Counted from the stretch's first letter, positions 36,937 through 46,460 are shown. The stretch is DNA of 64,000 nucleotides from Stappia sp. ES.058 (GCF_900105595.1 NZ_LT629784.1:1488001-1552000), one strand, 5' to 3'. The notes: generated from the sequence alone by a model not told the origin. Program-made: numbers and translations.

Positions 36937-38163
36937 TCAGGCCTTGAGCTTGCGCAGCTTGCGAACCAGGCCCCAGAGCCTTGGCGAACTGCGTACCCGG
37001 CGCTTTACGCGTCGGAGCATCCGGATGGCCGATGAGGCCAGCTTGCCGCGATGCGACACCGGCACCTCGACATCCATCAAGAGCTCCTTGTCCGCCCAGG
37101 CGGTTTTGTATCGCTCCGCCCCGAGACCGAAGTCGAAGCTCGTCGCGCCAAGGGCGCAGGCATCCGCGATTACCGCGTTCAGGAGAAGGTCGCCCGGACT
37201 GTGACTGGCGATGCTTTCGCAGATGCTGTTGGTGTAGGCGTGGAACCGCCCCAAAGCCAGACCCGACAAATAGGTTGCGCGTACATCGCCATCGACAAGG
37301 AGCGCATGGATCATGAAGCGGTCGGATCCCTCGTCCAGAGCATGTGTCAACTGGTCGCGCAGGAACGCATGCGCATCCGCGTGGTGGAACACGTTGGGAA
37401 TTCCGTGCGTGCCCTGGCGGGCGCTGCGCTGGTCGACGAGCGCCTGCAGGAAACGCTCCGCGGTCCCGAAATCGCTCGCGCGTTCGAAGCGCGCGCTGCC
37501 GACTTCCGCGAGCTTGCGCTCCTTTGCGCGCAGCTTCTTGCGCGCGCTTGCGCTGCGACGGGTGCGATAGACCGCCTCGAAGTCCGGAGTCAGTGAAAAG
37601 GCGTGAATCGAATTCAGGCTTTCGATCGCATGCTGGTCGATCAGTGGATGGATACGGTCGTCGATCGTCGCGGGAACATGTTTGAGATCGAAAAGGTCGA
37701 TCCCTTTAGCGCGCCCCAACTCCAGCAGGGCCTTGTGCAGCGAGTGCGTGTGAATGCCGGCGAGAACATCCTTGCGCCAGAGACCGCTGTTCTGGTTTCC
37801 GTGGAAATCGCCGAGAAACCGCCCGACGGTTAGCAGACCCTTTGCCTTTCGGATCAGCCCCAGCGGCAGGAGGAAGGCGGGTTTCCCATCGATTTCGCCG
37901 ACGACGATCAGGGCCTGAATACCCCGCGGCCGCCCCACCAGACGGTACCAGGAAGACAACCAGTCGTAGGTGGTGAACAATGTTCCGAAGGCGTTGGTTT
38001 CCAGCGTCCGCCATTCCGCTTCGACCTCGCTGGGGTCGGAGACTGTGCGGACAACGAAATCTCCCGATTCAAGCATGGCATCCAGTCTCATTGCGTCCTG
38101 GTCCATCTCTTCCCAGTTATGTGACCGGAACAGATCGGTGGACCGTGCGAGGGAATCGGACAT
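36937..38163 (-). CDS. GNAT-family acyltransferase (CelD/BcsL, FemAB-like)
   Basis: A 408-residue soluble protein with the two-lobed arrangement of CelD/FemAB-like acyltransferases. Features are TLFTTYDWLSSWYR near residue 60, a basic stretch (RRSASARKKLRAKERKL) near residue 205, and the acyltransferase core RATYLSGLALGRFHAYTNS followed by GATSFDFGLGAERYKTAWA. Relatives are commonly found in exopolysaccharide or cellulose loci. AAGG upstream of the ATG at 38163 is preferred over the in-frame ATG at 38196. It may acylate the polysaccharide or its precursor (inference). Confidence 0.85.
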   Translation of the reverse strand: MSDSLARSTDLFRSHNWEEMDQDAMRLDAMLESGDFVVRTVSDPSEVEAEWRTLETNAFGTLFTTYDWLSSWYRLVGRPRGIQALIVVGEIDGKPAFLLPLGLIRKAKGLLTVGRFLGDFHGNQNSGLWRKDVLAGIHTHSLHKALLELGRAKGIDLFDLKHVPATIDDRIHPLIDQHAIESLNSIHAFSLTPDFEAVYRTRRSASARKKLRAKERKLAEVGSARFERASDFGTAERFLQALVDQRSARQGTHGIPNVFHHADAHAFLRDQLTHALDEGSDRFMIHALLVDGDVRATYLSGLALGRFHAYTNSICESIASHSPGDLLLNAVIADACALGATSFDFGLGAERYKTAWADKELLMDVEVPVSHRGKLASSAIRMLRRVKRRVRSSPRLWGLVRKLRKLKA

Positions 38164-38289
38164 GTGCTCAACCTTCAATTCAAACCGCCGGAGCATCGGC
38201 TGGTCTCAACTACAATCTTGAATAGCAAGGAGTTCTAAAGAAAACGTCGATAGGATCAGCGGAGTTGATTTCGGGGGTCGGTTTAGCGG

Positions 38290-39369
38290 ATGGACATGCG
38301 ACGGCAAATGTTGGCGACGGGGTGCCGGGTGCTGCATGCAAGCGGACTGGGCCGGTTGCTGGCGCCGCTAACCGGTGGACGCGGGCTTGTTTTTACCCTG
38401 CACAGCGTGCGTCCGGACGCCGAAACCCATGGCTTCTCGCCAAATCGCCATCTCACCGTTACGCCGGAGTTTCTGGAAAGCACGATCCTGCAGGCCCGCG
38501 CCGCGGGTTTGCGCATCGTGTCATTGGCGGAGGCGCTCGATCACGTCGAAAACGGCGATCCCGATAGCGCGCGGGTCTGCGCATTCACCTTCGACGACGG
38601 CTATCGGGACAATCTGATTCATGCCTACCCGGTGTTGCGCAAGCACGGCGTGCCTTTCACGATCTTCGTGACCTCCGGCTTTGTCGACCGCACCAGCGAA
38701 ATCTGGTGGGAGGCTCTGGAGCGCATTGTACGCGGTGCATCGTTTGTCGAAACGCCGATCGGTGCGCGCATGCGAACGCTGGATGCGCGGAACAACGACG
38801 GAAAGACGCGCACCTATGACCGGTTGCTTCACTGGTTCACGCATGAGCTTGGCGAGGAATCGCAGCGGGTGGAATTGCGCAGGCTGGCAGCGGTTCACGG
38901 CGTCGATCTTGTCGCCCTTGCGGATGAACTCATTCTGGATTGGGACGAGTTGCGCGTTTTGTGCCGTGATCCGCTTTTTACGGTTGGTGCCCATACGCAC
39001 AATCATTTCGCGCTGGCGCGCCTGAGCCGCGCACGCATGCATGACGATATTGCCGCCGGAATGGACAGGCTCGCCGCCGAGCTTGGCATCTCACCGCATG
39101 TTTTTGCCTATCCCTACGGATTTGAGGCGGCCGTCAATCACCAGTCACTTGAAGTTGTTTCGCAATTCGGATTCCGCGCCGCCTTTACCACGCATGCGGG
39201 GATGCTCGACCAGAGCGCGGATCCTTTCGCAATGCCCCGGGTGTCGCTGAACGGGTACTTTCAAAATCGCGCCATCGTGTCACAGTATCTCAATGGATCC
39301 CCTTTCCCGATCTACAATGCGCTGCGCCGCATCCGGGATCGCATCAGCTTCCGTCAGGCGTGTCCCTGA
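38290..39369 (+). CDS. Polysaccharide deacetylase family protein (NodB-like)
   Basis: A 359-residue protein with the NodB/CE4 metal-site segment TFDDGYRDN near residue 100, and downstream VGAHTHNHFALARLS and FAYPYGFEAAVNHQ, matching CE4 motifs in order. No clear signal peptide is seen, so it may act in the cytoplasm. It would remove acyl groups from a polysaccharide or precursor. It is divergent from the acyltransferase gene, so an acylation/deacylation pair is possible. Its 3' end overlaps the convergent DUF2842 gene by 26 bases. Confidence 0.88.
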   Translation: MDMRRQMLATGCRVLHASGLGRLLAPLTGGRGLVFTLHSVRPDAETHGFSPNRHLTVTPEFLESTILQARAAGLRIVSLAEALDHVENGDPDSARVCAFTFDDGYRDNLIHAYPVLRKHGVPFTIFVTSGFVDRTSEIWWEALERIVRGASFVETPIGARMRTLDARNNDGKTRTYDRLLHWFTHELGEESQRVELRRLAAVHGVDLVALADELILDWDELRVLCRDPLFTVGAHTHNHFALARLSRARMHDDIAAGMDRLAAELGISPHVFAYPYGFEAAVNHQSLEVVSQFGFRAAFTTHAGMLDQSADPFAMPRVSLNGYFQNRAIVSQYLNGSPFPIYNALRRIRDRISFRQACP

Positions 39370-39613
39370 GCGCTTCCGCCTGAGCGGCTGCCCGCGCTTG
39401 TGCGGCCCGTCGCTCGGGCTTGTCCATCCACCACATGATTGCGCCGGCCGGTATCGTCCAAACAAGGCCGGCAATTGCGAAATACAGGAACTGGACGCCG
39501 GTTGGCCGGTCTTGCATCGTCATGTCGCCGATCACCATTGCGACGAAGGCATAGACGATTACGAAGACCACAAGCATGATCATTCCGATGAATTTGCGCA
39601 GGCGAGGGGGCAT
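39344..39613 (-). CDS. DUF2842 small membrane protein
   Basis: An 89-residue protein with two membrane segments (MPPRLRKFIGMIMLVVFVIVY at the start and FAIAGLVWTIPAGAIMWW in the middle) and a basic, alanine-rich tail. The family is DUF2842, common in alphaproteobacteria and uncharacterised. GGAG six bases before the ATG at 39613 decides the start. It is divergent from the heme A synthase gene, and a link to respiratory-chain assembly is only positional. Confidence 0.85.
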   Translation of the reverse strand: MPPRLRKFIGMIMLVVFVIVYAFVAMVIGDMTMQDRPTGVQFLYFAIAGLVWTIPAGAIMWWMDKPERRAAQARAAAQAEALRDTPDGS

Positions 39614-39769
39614 CGAGTTCTCCATATCGGGCCATCTGGCGTGGGGATGTGTCACACCGGTGCGGTTCGTCAAGCCCTTGCCAAGTGTGGATGCCGCCTA
39701 TAACCGACCGTAGTGCCCGGGCGATCAGACTGTCGGGCCGCCCGTTTTTATCGCGCGAGCAACCCGAGA

Positions 39770-40864
39770 ATGAGCGACGTTTCCTTCGATACCTCTCTTC
39801 ACGCTGGTCCATCCAGCGAAAAAATCGCGCGAGACCGTCGTGCAATCCGGATCTGGCTCTATGCGGTGTGCCTGCTGATCCTAGCAATGATTGTCGTTGG
39901 CGGGGCAACGAGATTGACCGATTCCGGTCTGTCGATCACCGAATGGGAGCCGATCCACGGCGTGATCCCGCCACTCTCCGTTGCGGAATGGGAAGAGGAA
40001 CTGGAAAAATATCGCCAGATCCCCGAATACCAGCTCGTCAACAAGGGCATGTCGCTCGGCGAATTCCAGTTCATCTACTGGTGGGAGTGGGGTCATCGGT
40101 TGCTTGGTCGCGTGATCGGCCTTGCCTTTTTCGTGCCGCTGGTGTGGCTTTGGGCGCGCGGCCGGGTCGAGAGCGGGCTTATACCCTGGCTGATCGGCGG
40201 TTTCGCGCTTGGCGGCATGCAAGGTGTGATCGGCTGGTGGATGGTCGCCTCCGGCCTGGTCGACCGGGTTGATGTCAGCCAGTACCGGCTCGCCACCCAT
40301 TTGACGCTGGCCTGCCTGATCTTCGCCTATCTTTTCGGCCTCGCGCGCTATCTCGCTCTGATCCCGGCAACAGTCCCGCGACGTCCGGCCTTCCGGGGTC
40401 CCTACACCGGGGCCGCGGCCGCCTTGATTGCGCTGCTCTTCGTTCAGGTCTTCCTCGGCGGCCTCGTGGCGGGTTTGAAAGCGGGGCTATCCTTCAACAC
40501 CTGGCCCTTGATGGATGGCGCCTTCATTCCCTCGGGCCTGTGGACGATGGCACCCGTCTGGCTCAACCATTTCGAGAGCGCGCTGACCGTGCAGTTTCAG
40601 CACCGCATGACTGCCTATGCGTTGGCGATCGCCGCCGTCTGGCTCTGGGTGTCCGTGATGCGCAACCCGGCCGCGCGGCATCTTTCGGCGGTTGCACTGG
40701 CGCTCGTCCTCGTCATCTTCATCCAGATGGCGATCGGCATCGCAACCCTGCTCGGTCAGGTGCCTTTCTGGCTCGCGCTGGCCCATCAGGGCTTTATCGT
40801 TGCCGTGATCGCGGCCTGCATCGAGTTTTGGACGCGCACCCGTTTTGCGGCGCGCGCCGCGTAA
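39770..40864 (+). CDS. ctaA: Heme A synthase (COX15/CtaA)
   Basis: Oxidises the C8 methyl group of heme O to give heme A for cytochrome c oxidase. The 364-residue protein has about eight membrane helices. The N-terminal loop GGATRLTDSGLSITEWEP holds the acidic catalytic residue region. Two sets of heme-ligand histidines are visible: WEWGHRLLGR and RLATHL in the first half, FQHRMTAY and ALAHQGF in the second. The ATG at 39770 lacks a strong ribosome site; a GTG at 39713 is the other possibility. Confidence 0.95.
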   Translation: MSDVSFDTSLHAGPSSEKIARDRRAIRIWLYAVCLLILAMIVVGGATRLTDSGLSITEWEPIHGVIPPLSVAEWEEELEKYRQIPEYQLVNKGMSLGEFQFIYWWEWGHRLLGRVIGLAFFVPLVWLWARGRVESGLIPWLIGGFALGGMQGVIGWWMVASGLVDRVDVSQYRLATHLTLACLIFAYLFGLARYLALIPATVPRRPAFRGPYTGAAAALIALLFVQVFLGGLVAGLKAGLSFNTWPLMDGAFIPSGLWTMAPVWLNHFESALTVQFQHRMTAYALAIAAVWLWVSVMRNPAARHLSAVALALVLVIFIQMAIGIATLLGQVPFWLALAHQGFIVAVIAACIEFWTRTRFAARAA

Positions 40865-40887
40865 GGCGCTTCCGTCACCCGAATGCG

Positions 40888-40916
40888 AAACAGGCCGGGC
40901 AGTGCCCGGCCTGTTT
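40888..40916. terminator. Bidirectional terminator between ctaA and metY
   Basis: A perfect 13-base-pair stem (AAACAGGCCGGGC and GCCCGGCCTGTTT) with a three-base loop AGT. GTTTTG follows on the plus strand. It lies between two convergent genes. Confidence 0.9.
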
Positions 40917-40940
40917 GCGTTTTGTCAGGAACCGTATCGG

Positions 40941-42230
40941 TCAGCCGTCGATGGCGGCGAGCGCCTGATCCAGATCGGCGATGATGTCTTCCGCGTCCTC
41001 CAGACCGATTGACAGACGCACCACGTCGGAGGTTGCGCCGGCAGCCGCGCGCTGCTCTTCGCTCAACTGCTTGTGCGTGGTCGAGGCCGGATGGATGATC
41101 AACGAGCGCGTGTCGCCGATGTTGGCCAGATGCGACAGGATCTGGCAACTGGTCACGACGGCGACACCGGCGTCATAGCCGCCCGTGACGCCAAAGGTGA
41201 AGACCGCGCCGCCACCCTTGGGCATGTATTTCTGCTGTCGCTCGTGATTGGGATCGCCCGGCAGGCCGGCGTAGGAGACCCAGGCGACCTTGTCGTGGCT
41301 TTCCAGAAATTCGGCCACCTTCTGCGCGTTGTCGCAGTGGCGCTGCATGCGCAGCGGCAGGGTTTCTATGCCGGTCAGCAGCATGAAGGAGTTCATCGGC
41401 GAGATCGCCGGCCCGAGATCGCGCAGGCCGAGCACCCGGCAGGCGATGGCGAACGCGAAATTGCCGAACGTCTCGTGCAGCACCATGCCGGAATACTCCG
41501 GACGCGGCTTGGAGAGCATCGGATAGTTTTCGGTGGACGACCAATCGTAGGTGCCGCCGTCGACCAGCACGCCGCCCATGGAATTGCCGTGTCCGCCCAT
41601 GAATTTCGTCAGCGAGTGCAGCACGATGTCGGCGCCATGCTCGATCGGCCGGCACAGGTAGGGCGTTGCCATCGTGTTGTCGACGACCAGCGGGATATTG
41701 TGCTTGCGCGCGATCTCCGAGATTGCCGCGATGTCGGTGACCACGCCGCCGGGGTTGGCCAGGCTTTCGATGAAGATCGCGCGGGTCTTGTCGTTGATCA
41801 GCGCATCAAAGCTCGCGGGATCGGTGGCGTCGGCCCACTGGACCTCCCAGCCGAAGCTCTTGAACGAATGGTTCAGCTGGTTGATCGACCCGCCATAGAG
41901 CTTGTTGCCGGCAACGATGTTGTCCCCCGGTGTCATCATCGCATGGAAGGTGAGGAGTTGGGCCGAGTGGCCGGACGCGGTCGCAAGTGCTGCCGTGCCG
42001 CCTTCAAGAGCCGCCACGCGCTCTTCCAGCACCGCCGTCGTCGGGTTGGTGATGCGGGTGTAGATGTTGCCGAAGGCCTGGAGGCCGAACAGCGAGGCGG
42101 CATGGTCGACGTCATCGAACACGAAAGAGGTCGTCTGGTAGATCGGCGTCACCCGCGCGCCCGTGGAGGGGTCGGGCTGCGCACCCGCGTGAATGGCGAG
42201 CGTCGAGAAACCGGGAATGCGGTCGGACAT
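40941..42230 (-). CDS. metY: O-acetylhomoserine sulfhydrylase (aminocarboxypropyltransferase)
   Basis: PLP enzyme making homocysteine from O-acetylhomoserine and sulfide (direct sulfhydrylation route to methionine). The 429-residue length and the YTRITNPTTAVLEERVAALEGG segment near residue 57 fit MetY. The PLP lysine is in HSLTKFMGGHGNS near residue 210. GGAGAATTTC precedes the ATG. A good promoter lies 40-68 bases upstream. I looked for a SAM riboswitch in the leader and found no convincing match. Confidence 0.94.
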   Translation of the reverse strand: MSDRIPGFSTLAIHAGAQPDPSTGARVTPIYQTTSFVFDDVDHAASLFGLQAFGNIYTRITNPTTAVLEERVAALEGGTAALATASGHSAQLLTFHAMMTPGDNIVAGNKLYGGSINQLNHSFKSFGWEVQWADATDPASFDALINDKTRAIFIESLANPGGVVTDIAAISEIARKHNIPLVVDNTMATPYLCRPIEHGADIVLHSLTKFMGGHGNSMGGVLVDGGTYDWSSTENYPMLSKPRPEYSGMVLHETFGNFAFAIACRVLGLRDLGPAISPMNSFMLLTGIETLPLRMQRHCDNAQKVAEFLESHDKVAWVSYAGLPGDPNHERQQKYMPKGGGAVFTFGVTGGYDAGVAVVTSCQILSHLANIGDTRSLIIHPASTTHKQLSEEQRAAAGATSDVVRLSIGLEDAEDIIADLDQALAAIDG

Positions 42231-42269
42231 GAAATTCTCCTCAAACGACAATGTCGGAAAGCCGGCGGC

Positions 42270-42298
42270 ATACTGGCGCAAGGGGTGGGGCGCGTCAA
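42270..42298 (-). promoter_or_regulatory. metY promoter
   Basis: On the minus strand TTGACG, a 17-base spacer and CAGTAT form a near-consensus housekeeping promoter, placing the start of the transcript about 30 bases before the metY ATG. This leaves a short leader. Confidence 0.6.
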
Positions 42299-42400
42299 AG
42301 CAAAGCGCGTTCGTTTTCCTCAGTGGGATTAGGATCAGATACTTTCGTCGCCGCGCATTTTATGCCGATGAAGCGGACATCCGGACAAGCGCGTCCGGTG

Positions 42401-43459
42401 TCAGATAATCTCGTCCTCGTCGAACAGCGGATCGCGGCCGACTTCCTCGTTCAGACTGGCAAGCGCCGGCTCCGCATCGCCCGATTCCACGCTCATGACA
42501 TGGAAAAGCGCATCGCCCTCGTTGACCACCGGCAGATTGGTCCGGCCGATGATCAATCCGTTCGACGTGGCGGCCACCGGACGGTCCCTCTCTCCGAAAG
42601 GATCGGAGACGATGCCGAGGACGTCTCCCTCCTGAACGCTGTCGCCGATCGTCTTGAAGGCGCGCAACAGACCGCCGGCGGGGGCCCGCAGCCAGGTGCT
42701 TGAACCGCCGCGCAGGGAGCGATGCTTGGGGCGCGTCACCCCCTTGGGGCCGACCATGCCGAGCCGTCGCATGACGCGCAGGATGCCGCTCACTCCGACC
42801 CGGGTCGCGAATTCGTCGAAGCGCAGGCCCTCGCCGGCCTCATAGAGCAAAATGTCCACATCGTGCTTTTGCGCGGCCTGGCGCAGCGAACCGTCTCGCA
42901 GCGACGAGACCAGCATCACCGGCGCACCGAAGGCTTCTGCCAGCTCCAGTGTTTCCGGACGCGACGGCGAGACGCGGATCTGCGGCAGATTGGTGCGGTG
43001 GATGGCGGCGGAATGCAGGTCAATCCCGACATCTGACCGCTCCACGACCTCCGACATGAAAAGCTGGGCCAGGCGCGCGGCCAGCGATCCGCGCGCGCTT
43101 CCCGGAAAGCTCCGGTTGAGATCGCGCCGGTCAGGCAGGTAGCGGGAATGGCTGTGAAACCCGAAGGTGTTGACGATTGGAATGACGAGCAGCGTCCCGC
43201 GCAGGCTGTCGAGGCTTTCGATCGACAACAGGCGACGAGCGATTTCCACGCCGATGATCTCGTCGCCATGCACCGCCGCACTGACGAAAAGCGTCGGGCC
43301 CGGTCGCGCACCGTGGACCACATGCACGGACATGGAGACCGGCGTGTGATCGGACAAGACGCTGACCGGCAAGTCGACGGTGCGCCGGGTGCCGGCCTCG
43401 ACCGCGAAATCTCCGATCGTGAAGGCCGGGCGCGTTTTGCGTTTCGCGTCCGCGTTCAC
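42401..43459 (-). CDS. Succinylglutamate desuccinylase/aspartoacylase-family zinc peptidase (M14-like)
   Basis: A 352-residue metallo-hydrolase with the zinc-binding pattern [10 protein letters not shown] near residue 65 and DLHSAA near residue 147, plus RDLNRSFPG near residue 112. The C-terminus holds a beta-barrel ([13 protein letters not shown]). It overlaps the rimK gene by four bases, so it is translated with it. A plausible role is trimming glutamate residues added by RimK (inference); AstE-type activity is less likely because no arginine-succinyl-pathway genes are near. Confidence 0.88.
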   Translation of the reverse strand: MNADAKRKTRPAFTIGDFAVEAGTRRTVDLPVSVLSDHTPVSMSVHVVHGARPGPTLFVSAAVHGDEIIGVEIARRLLSIESLDSLRGTLLVIPIVNTFGFHSHSRYLPDRRDLNRSFPGSARGSLAARLAQLFMSEVVERSDVGIDLHSAAIHRTNLPQIRVSPSRPETLELAEAFGAPVMLVSSLRDGSLRQAAQKHDVDILLYEAGEGLRFDEFATRVGVSGILRVMRRLGMVGPKGVTRPKHRSLRGGSSTWLRAPAGGLLRAFKTIGDSVQEGDVLGIVSDPFGERDRPVAATSNGLIIGRTNLPVVNEGDALFHVMSVESGDAEPALASLNEEVGRDPLFDEDEII

Positions 43460-44361
43460 CCCTTGCCCTTCGTGCGTGTCTTGCCAGGCTTGGCGCTCTT
43501 CTCGATGAACTGGATGATCTTTCCGGCAACGTCGATGCCGGTGGCCTTTTCCACCCCCTCAAGTCCGGGGGAGGAATTTACCTCCATCACCACCGCGCCG
43601 TGATTGGCGCGCAGCATGTCGACACCGCAGACGTTCAGGCCCATCGTTTTCGCCGCGCGGATCGCGGTCTGGCGTTCCTCGGGCGAGATTCGGATGGATT
43701 GCGCGCTGCCGCCGCGGTGCAGGTTGGAGCGGAACTCGCCTTCGGCGCCGGTGCGCTTCATGGCCGCGATCACCTTGCCGTCGACGACCAGTGCACGGAT
43801 GTCCGTGCCGCCGGCTTCCTTGATGAACTCCTGAACGAGGATGTTCACGCCCGCGCCGCGAAATGCCTCGATCACGGACTTCGCCGAACGGTCGGTGTCT
43901 GCCAGCACCACGCCGATGCCTTGTGTGCCTTCCAGAAGCTTGATCACCAGCGGCGCGCCGCCGGCGAGTTTCAGTACCTCTTCCGTCTGACGCGGGTCGT
44001 GGGCGAAGGTCGTGACCGGAAGGCCGATGCCGTCGCGGGCGAGCAGCTGCATGGAGCGTAGCTTGTCGCGGGAGCGGCCGATACCGACCGATTCATTGAG
44101 CGGGAACACCCCCATCATCTCGAATTGGCGCAGCACGGCCAGGCCGTAGAAGGTCACCGACGCGCCGATGCGCGGGATCACCGCATCGTATTTGGGAAGC
44201 TTCTCGCCGTTGAAATAGACTTCGGGCCGTCGCGAAGCGATATTCATGTAGCAGCGCAACGTGTTGACGATGTCGATCTCATGCCCGCGCTCCTCGGCCG
44301 CCTCGACCAGCCGGCGGTGCGAATACAGGTCCGGATTTCGGGCCATCATGACCATTCTCAT
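43456..44361 (-). CDS. rimK: ATP-grasp ribosomal protein S6--L-glutamate ligase RimK
   Basis: Adds glutamate residues to the C-terminus of ribosomal protein S6 in characterised RimK. The 301-residue ATP-grasp protein shows the domains in order: [19 protein letters not shown], then the ATP-binding lid [16 protein letters not shown], then [17 protein letters not shown] and the metal site GVDMLRA / [12 protein letters not shown]. It overlaps both neighbours by four bases, marking a three-gene operon. Confidence 0.93.
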   Translation of the reverse strand: MRMVMMARNPDLYSHRRLVEAAEERGHEIDIVNTLRCYMNIASRRPEVYFNGEKLPKYDAVIPRIGASVTFYGLAVLRQFEMMGVFPLNESVGIGRSRDKLRSMQLLARDGIGLPVTTFAHDPRQTEEVLKLAGGAPLVIKLLEGTQGIGVVLADTDRSAKSVIEAFRGAGVNILVQEFIKEAGGTDIRALVVDGKVIAAMKRTGAEGEFRSNLHRGGSAQSIRISPEERQTAIRAAKTMGLNVCGVDMLRANHGAVVMEVNSSPGLEGVEKATGIDVAGKIIQFIEKSAKPGKTRTKGKG

Positions 44362-44909
44362 TGGGTGTCTCCTGGTAAACCTGCGCGCGGAATAACGCGT
44401 CCGGTCGATGCATGCTGGCGCGGCGGACCGGCGACGAAAGATTTGCCGGGATGCACAAGCACGCTCCGGCTTCGGATCGCCGTTCGGCCGAGAATGATAT
44501 CGAATTCCATGTGTTCCCGGTTGGCCAGCGACACGTCGACCTTCCAGTGGTGCTCCCCCAGAAGCAGTGTCGTGCGAATGATGTACCGGCGCTCCGGGAT
44601 GCCGCTGGTGTTCTTGATGTCACGCTCGTCGATAAGCGGCGCCTCGACCGGAATGTCGCGATGCTTGTTCGAGGCGGGGACCTTGAAGCGCACCCAGGGC
44701 CGACCCTCTCGCTCGAACACGTCCTGGTTCACCGCATGCAGCGCGGAGGTGCGTGCGCCCGTATCGATCTTTGCCTTGATCTCGGGAATGCCGATGTCCG
44801 GCAACGCAACCCATTCCCGCCAGCCGATGATGTCCACAGGCTTCTTGCGTCCCGCTTTCCGGTTCTCACCGGCCCGGTCGGACCGCCTTTGTCTGGAGAC
44901 GACTGTCAC
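44358..44909 (-). CDS. Retropepsin-like aspartic peptidase, RimB-type (Zn_protease/DUF785 family)
   Basis: A 183-residue protein with the retropepsin signature [13 protein letters not shown] near residue 48, whose aspartate is the catalytic residue in relatives, and [19 protein letters not shown] near residue 130. It is the first gene of the operon with rimK and the M14-like gene. In other bacteria RimB is reported to cut or process RimK-modified S6. The older name ATP-dependent zinc protease describes the same family. Confidence 0.88.
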   Translation of the reverse strand: MTVVSRQRRSDRAGENRKAGRKKPVDIIGWREWVALPDIGIPEIKAKIDTGARTSALHAVNQDVFEREGRPWVRFKVPASNKHRDIPVEAPLIDERDIKNTSGIPERRYIIRTTLLLGEHHWKVDVSLANREHMEFDIILGRTAIRSRSVLVHPGKSFVAGPPRQHASTGRVIPRAGLPGDTQ

Positions 44910-45087
44910 GCGATGGATCTCACGATTCTTCTCCCGTTCGGGACCTCGCAGGATAGCGAAGTCGCAACCAAGACTGCACGGCGGTGGCGGTCTACGTCAA
45001 ATCCCGTATGGGCCGCCCGTCTCCCGATACTCGAATCCCGCCGGCCGTCGATAAACCGTGAGAGGGAAAATAGCGGCAGCGATCGTT

Positions 45088-45621
45088 TCAGGCCTTGGTT
45101 GTCTTGCCGCCCAGCCCACGATGCTGGAAGCCGCTTTTCAGTGTCGGGCGCTTGGAGGACAGCATGCGCGAATTGACGCCGGTCCAGCCGATTTCCCCCG
45201 AAAGCCGTCCGTATTCGATCTTCGGACAGCGGTCCATCACCACCTTGACACCGGCATCCTCCGCCAGTGTTGCGGCCGCTTCATTGCGCACGGAAAGCTG
45301 CATCCAGATCACCCTGGGCAGTGGGGAAAGCGCAAGCGCTTCTGCCGTAACGCCCATTGCGGCTTCCGAATTGCGGAAGATGTCGACCATGTCGATGGGC
45401 TCGGGCACGTCGGCAAGCGTTGCGTAGACCGTCTGGCCGAGAATCTCCTTGCCCGCCTGACCCGGATTGATCGGGAACACGCGGTAACCCTTGGACAGCA
45501 TGTATTTCAGCACGAAATAGGACGGACGCACGGTGTTGGCGCTGGCGCCGACCATGGCGATGGTCTTCACCCCGTTGAGGATCTCGCGAATGAAGGTGTC
45601 CGAGTAGGTGTCGTGGGTCAC
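45088..45621 (-). CDS. CoA-binding protein (YccU family)
   Basis: A 177-residue Rossmann-fold protein of the CoA_binding_2 family, with GVKTIAMVGASANTVRPSYFVLKYMLSKGYRVFPINPG near residues 20-55 and a later WMQLSVRNEAAATLAEDAGVKVVMDRCPKIE. The start is taken at a GTG (45621), since an ATG-started frame would run far into the preceding gene. A second GTG at 45636 is possible. The gene begins 36 bases after the stop of the crotonase gene, so co-transcription is likely. Cellular role unknown. Confidence 0.85.
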   Translation of the reverse strand: MTHDTYSDTFIREILNGVKTIAMVGASANTVRPSYFVLKYMLSKGYRVFPINPGQAGKEILGQTVYATLADVPEPIDMVDIFRNSEAAMGVTAEALALSPLPRVIWMQLSVRNEAAATLAEDAGVKVVMDRCPKIEYGRLSGEIGWTGVNSRMLSSKRPTLKSGFQHRGLGGKTTKA

Positions 45622-45656
45622 TGGGAGCGCTCTCACTGGCTGGAAGGAGGGGAACG

Positions 45657-46460
45657 CTATTGGCCGGTCCACACGGGTTCGCGCTTTTCGATGAAGGCGC
45701 CGATGCCTTCCTCCGCGTCGCGCGCCATCATGTTGTCGACCATGACATGCGCGCAATGGCGATAGGCCTCGTCAAGCGGCATTTCCGCCTGCCGGTAGAA
45801 GGCTTCCTTGCCGATCTTCAGCGTCAGCGGGGACTTGGCGGCGATGGTGCCCGCATATTTCGCGACCACCTGCTCCAGATAGGCCTGCGGCACCACCCGG
45901 TTGACCAGCCCGAACTCGCGCGCCGTGCTGGCGTCGATGATCTCGCCGGTCAGCAGCATCTCCATCGCCTGCTTGCGCGAGACATTGCGCGACAAGGCCA
46001 CCATCGGCGTGGAGCAGAACAGCCCGATGTTGACGCCGGGCGTGCAGAAGCGCGCATCCTCGCTGGAAATCGCCAGATCGCAGGAGGCGACGAGCTGCAA
46101 TCCGGCGGCGGTCGCCATGCCCTCGACTTGCGCGACCACCGGCCTGGGGTGGGTGACGATGGTCTGCATCAGGTGCGAACAGCGGGTCATCACATCGGAA
46201 TAATAGGCCCGGCCGCGATCCTCGTGCTGGCGCGCCGCCGTCATTTCCTTGAGGTCATGCCCGGCACAGAAGACATTGCCGGTGGAACGCAGCACGATGA
46301 CCCGCGCGTCTTCATCGTCGCGGGCGGCGTCGAGCGCGGCCTGAAGGGCTGCCATCATCTCTTCCGATAGCGAATTCTTGCGCTCCGGCCGGTTCATGGT
46401 GAGCGTGAGAACGCCCCCCTCGCGGGTTTCAACAAGCGGCGGCGGTGTGGCGCTGTCCAT
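45657..46460 (-). CDS. Crotonase-fold protein, ECHDC3-like, lacking the hydratase glutamates
   Basis: A 267-residue enoyl-CoA hydratase-superfamily protein with the CoA-binding AGHDLKEM loop near residue 68 and AAGLQLVASCDLAIS near residue 120. The two glutamates that catalyse hydration in classical members fall at GLQL (glutamine) and TPGV (glycine), so canonical hydratase activity is unlikely. The FCTPGVNIGLFCSTP signature is shared by ECHDC3-like proteins, whose chemistry I do not know. Reads into the CoA-binding protein gene downstream. Confidence 0.88.
   Translation of the reverse strand: MDSATPPPLVETREGGVLTLTMNRPERKNSLSEEMMAALQAALDAARDDEDARVIVLRSTGNVFCAGHDLKEMTAARQHEDRGRAYYSDVMTRCSHLMQTIVTHPRPVVAQVEGMATAAGLQLVASCDLAISSEDARFCTPGVNIGLFCSTPMVALSRNVSRKQAMEMLLTGEIIDASTAREFGLVNRVVPQAYLEQVVAKYAGTIAAKSPLTLKIGKEAFYRQAEMPLDEAYRHCAHVMVDNMMARDAEEGIGAFIEKREPVWTGQ

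Noticed and set aside
42231..42400. SAM-II riboswitch before metY
   Set aside because: The alphaproteobacterial SAM-II signature (GCTAAAAAGG with its upstream pairing stem) could not be found on the minus strand. An ordinary promoter explains the leader.
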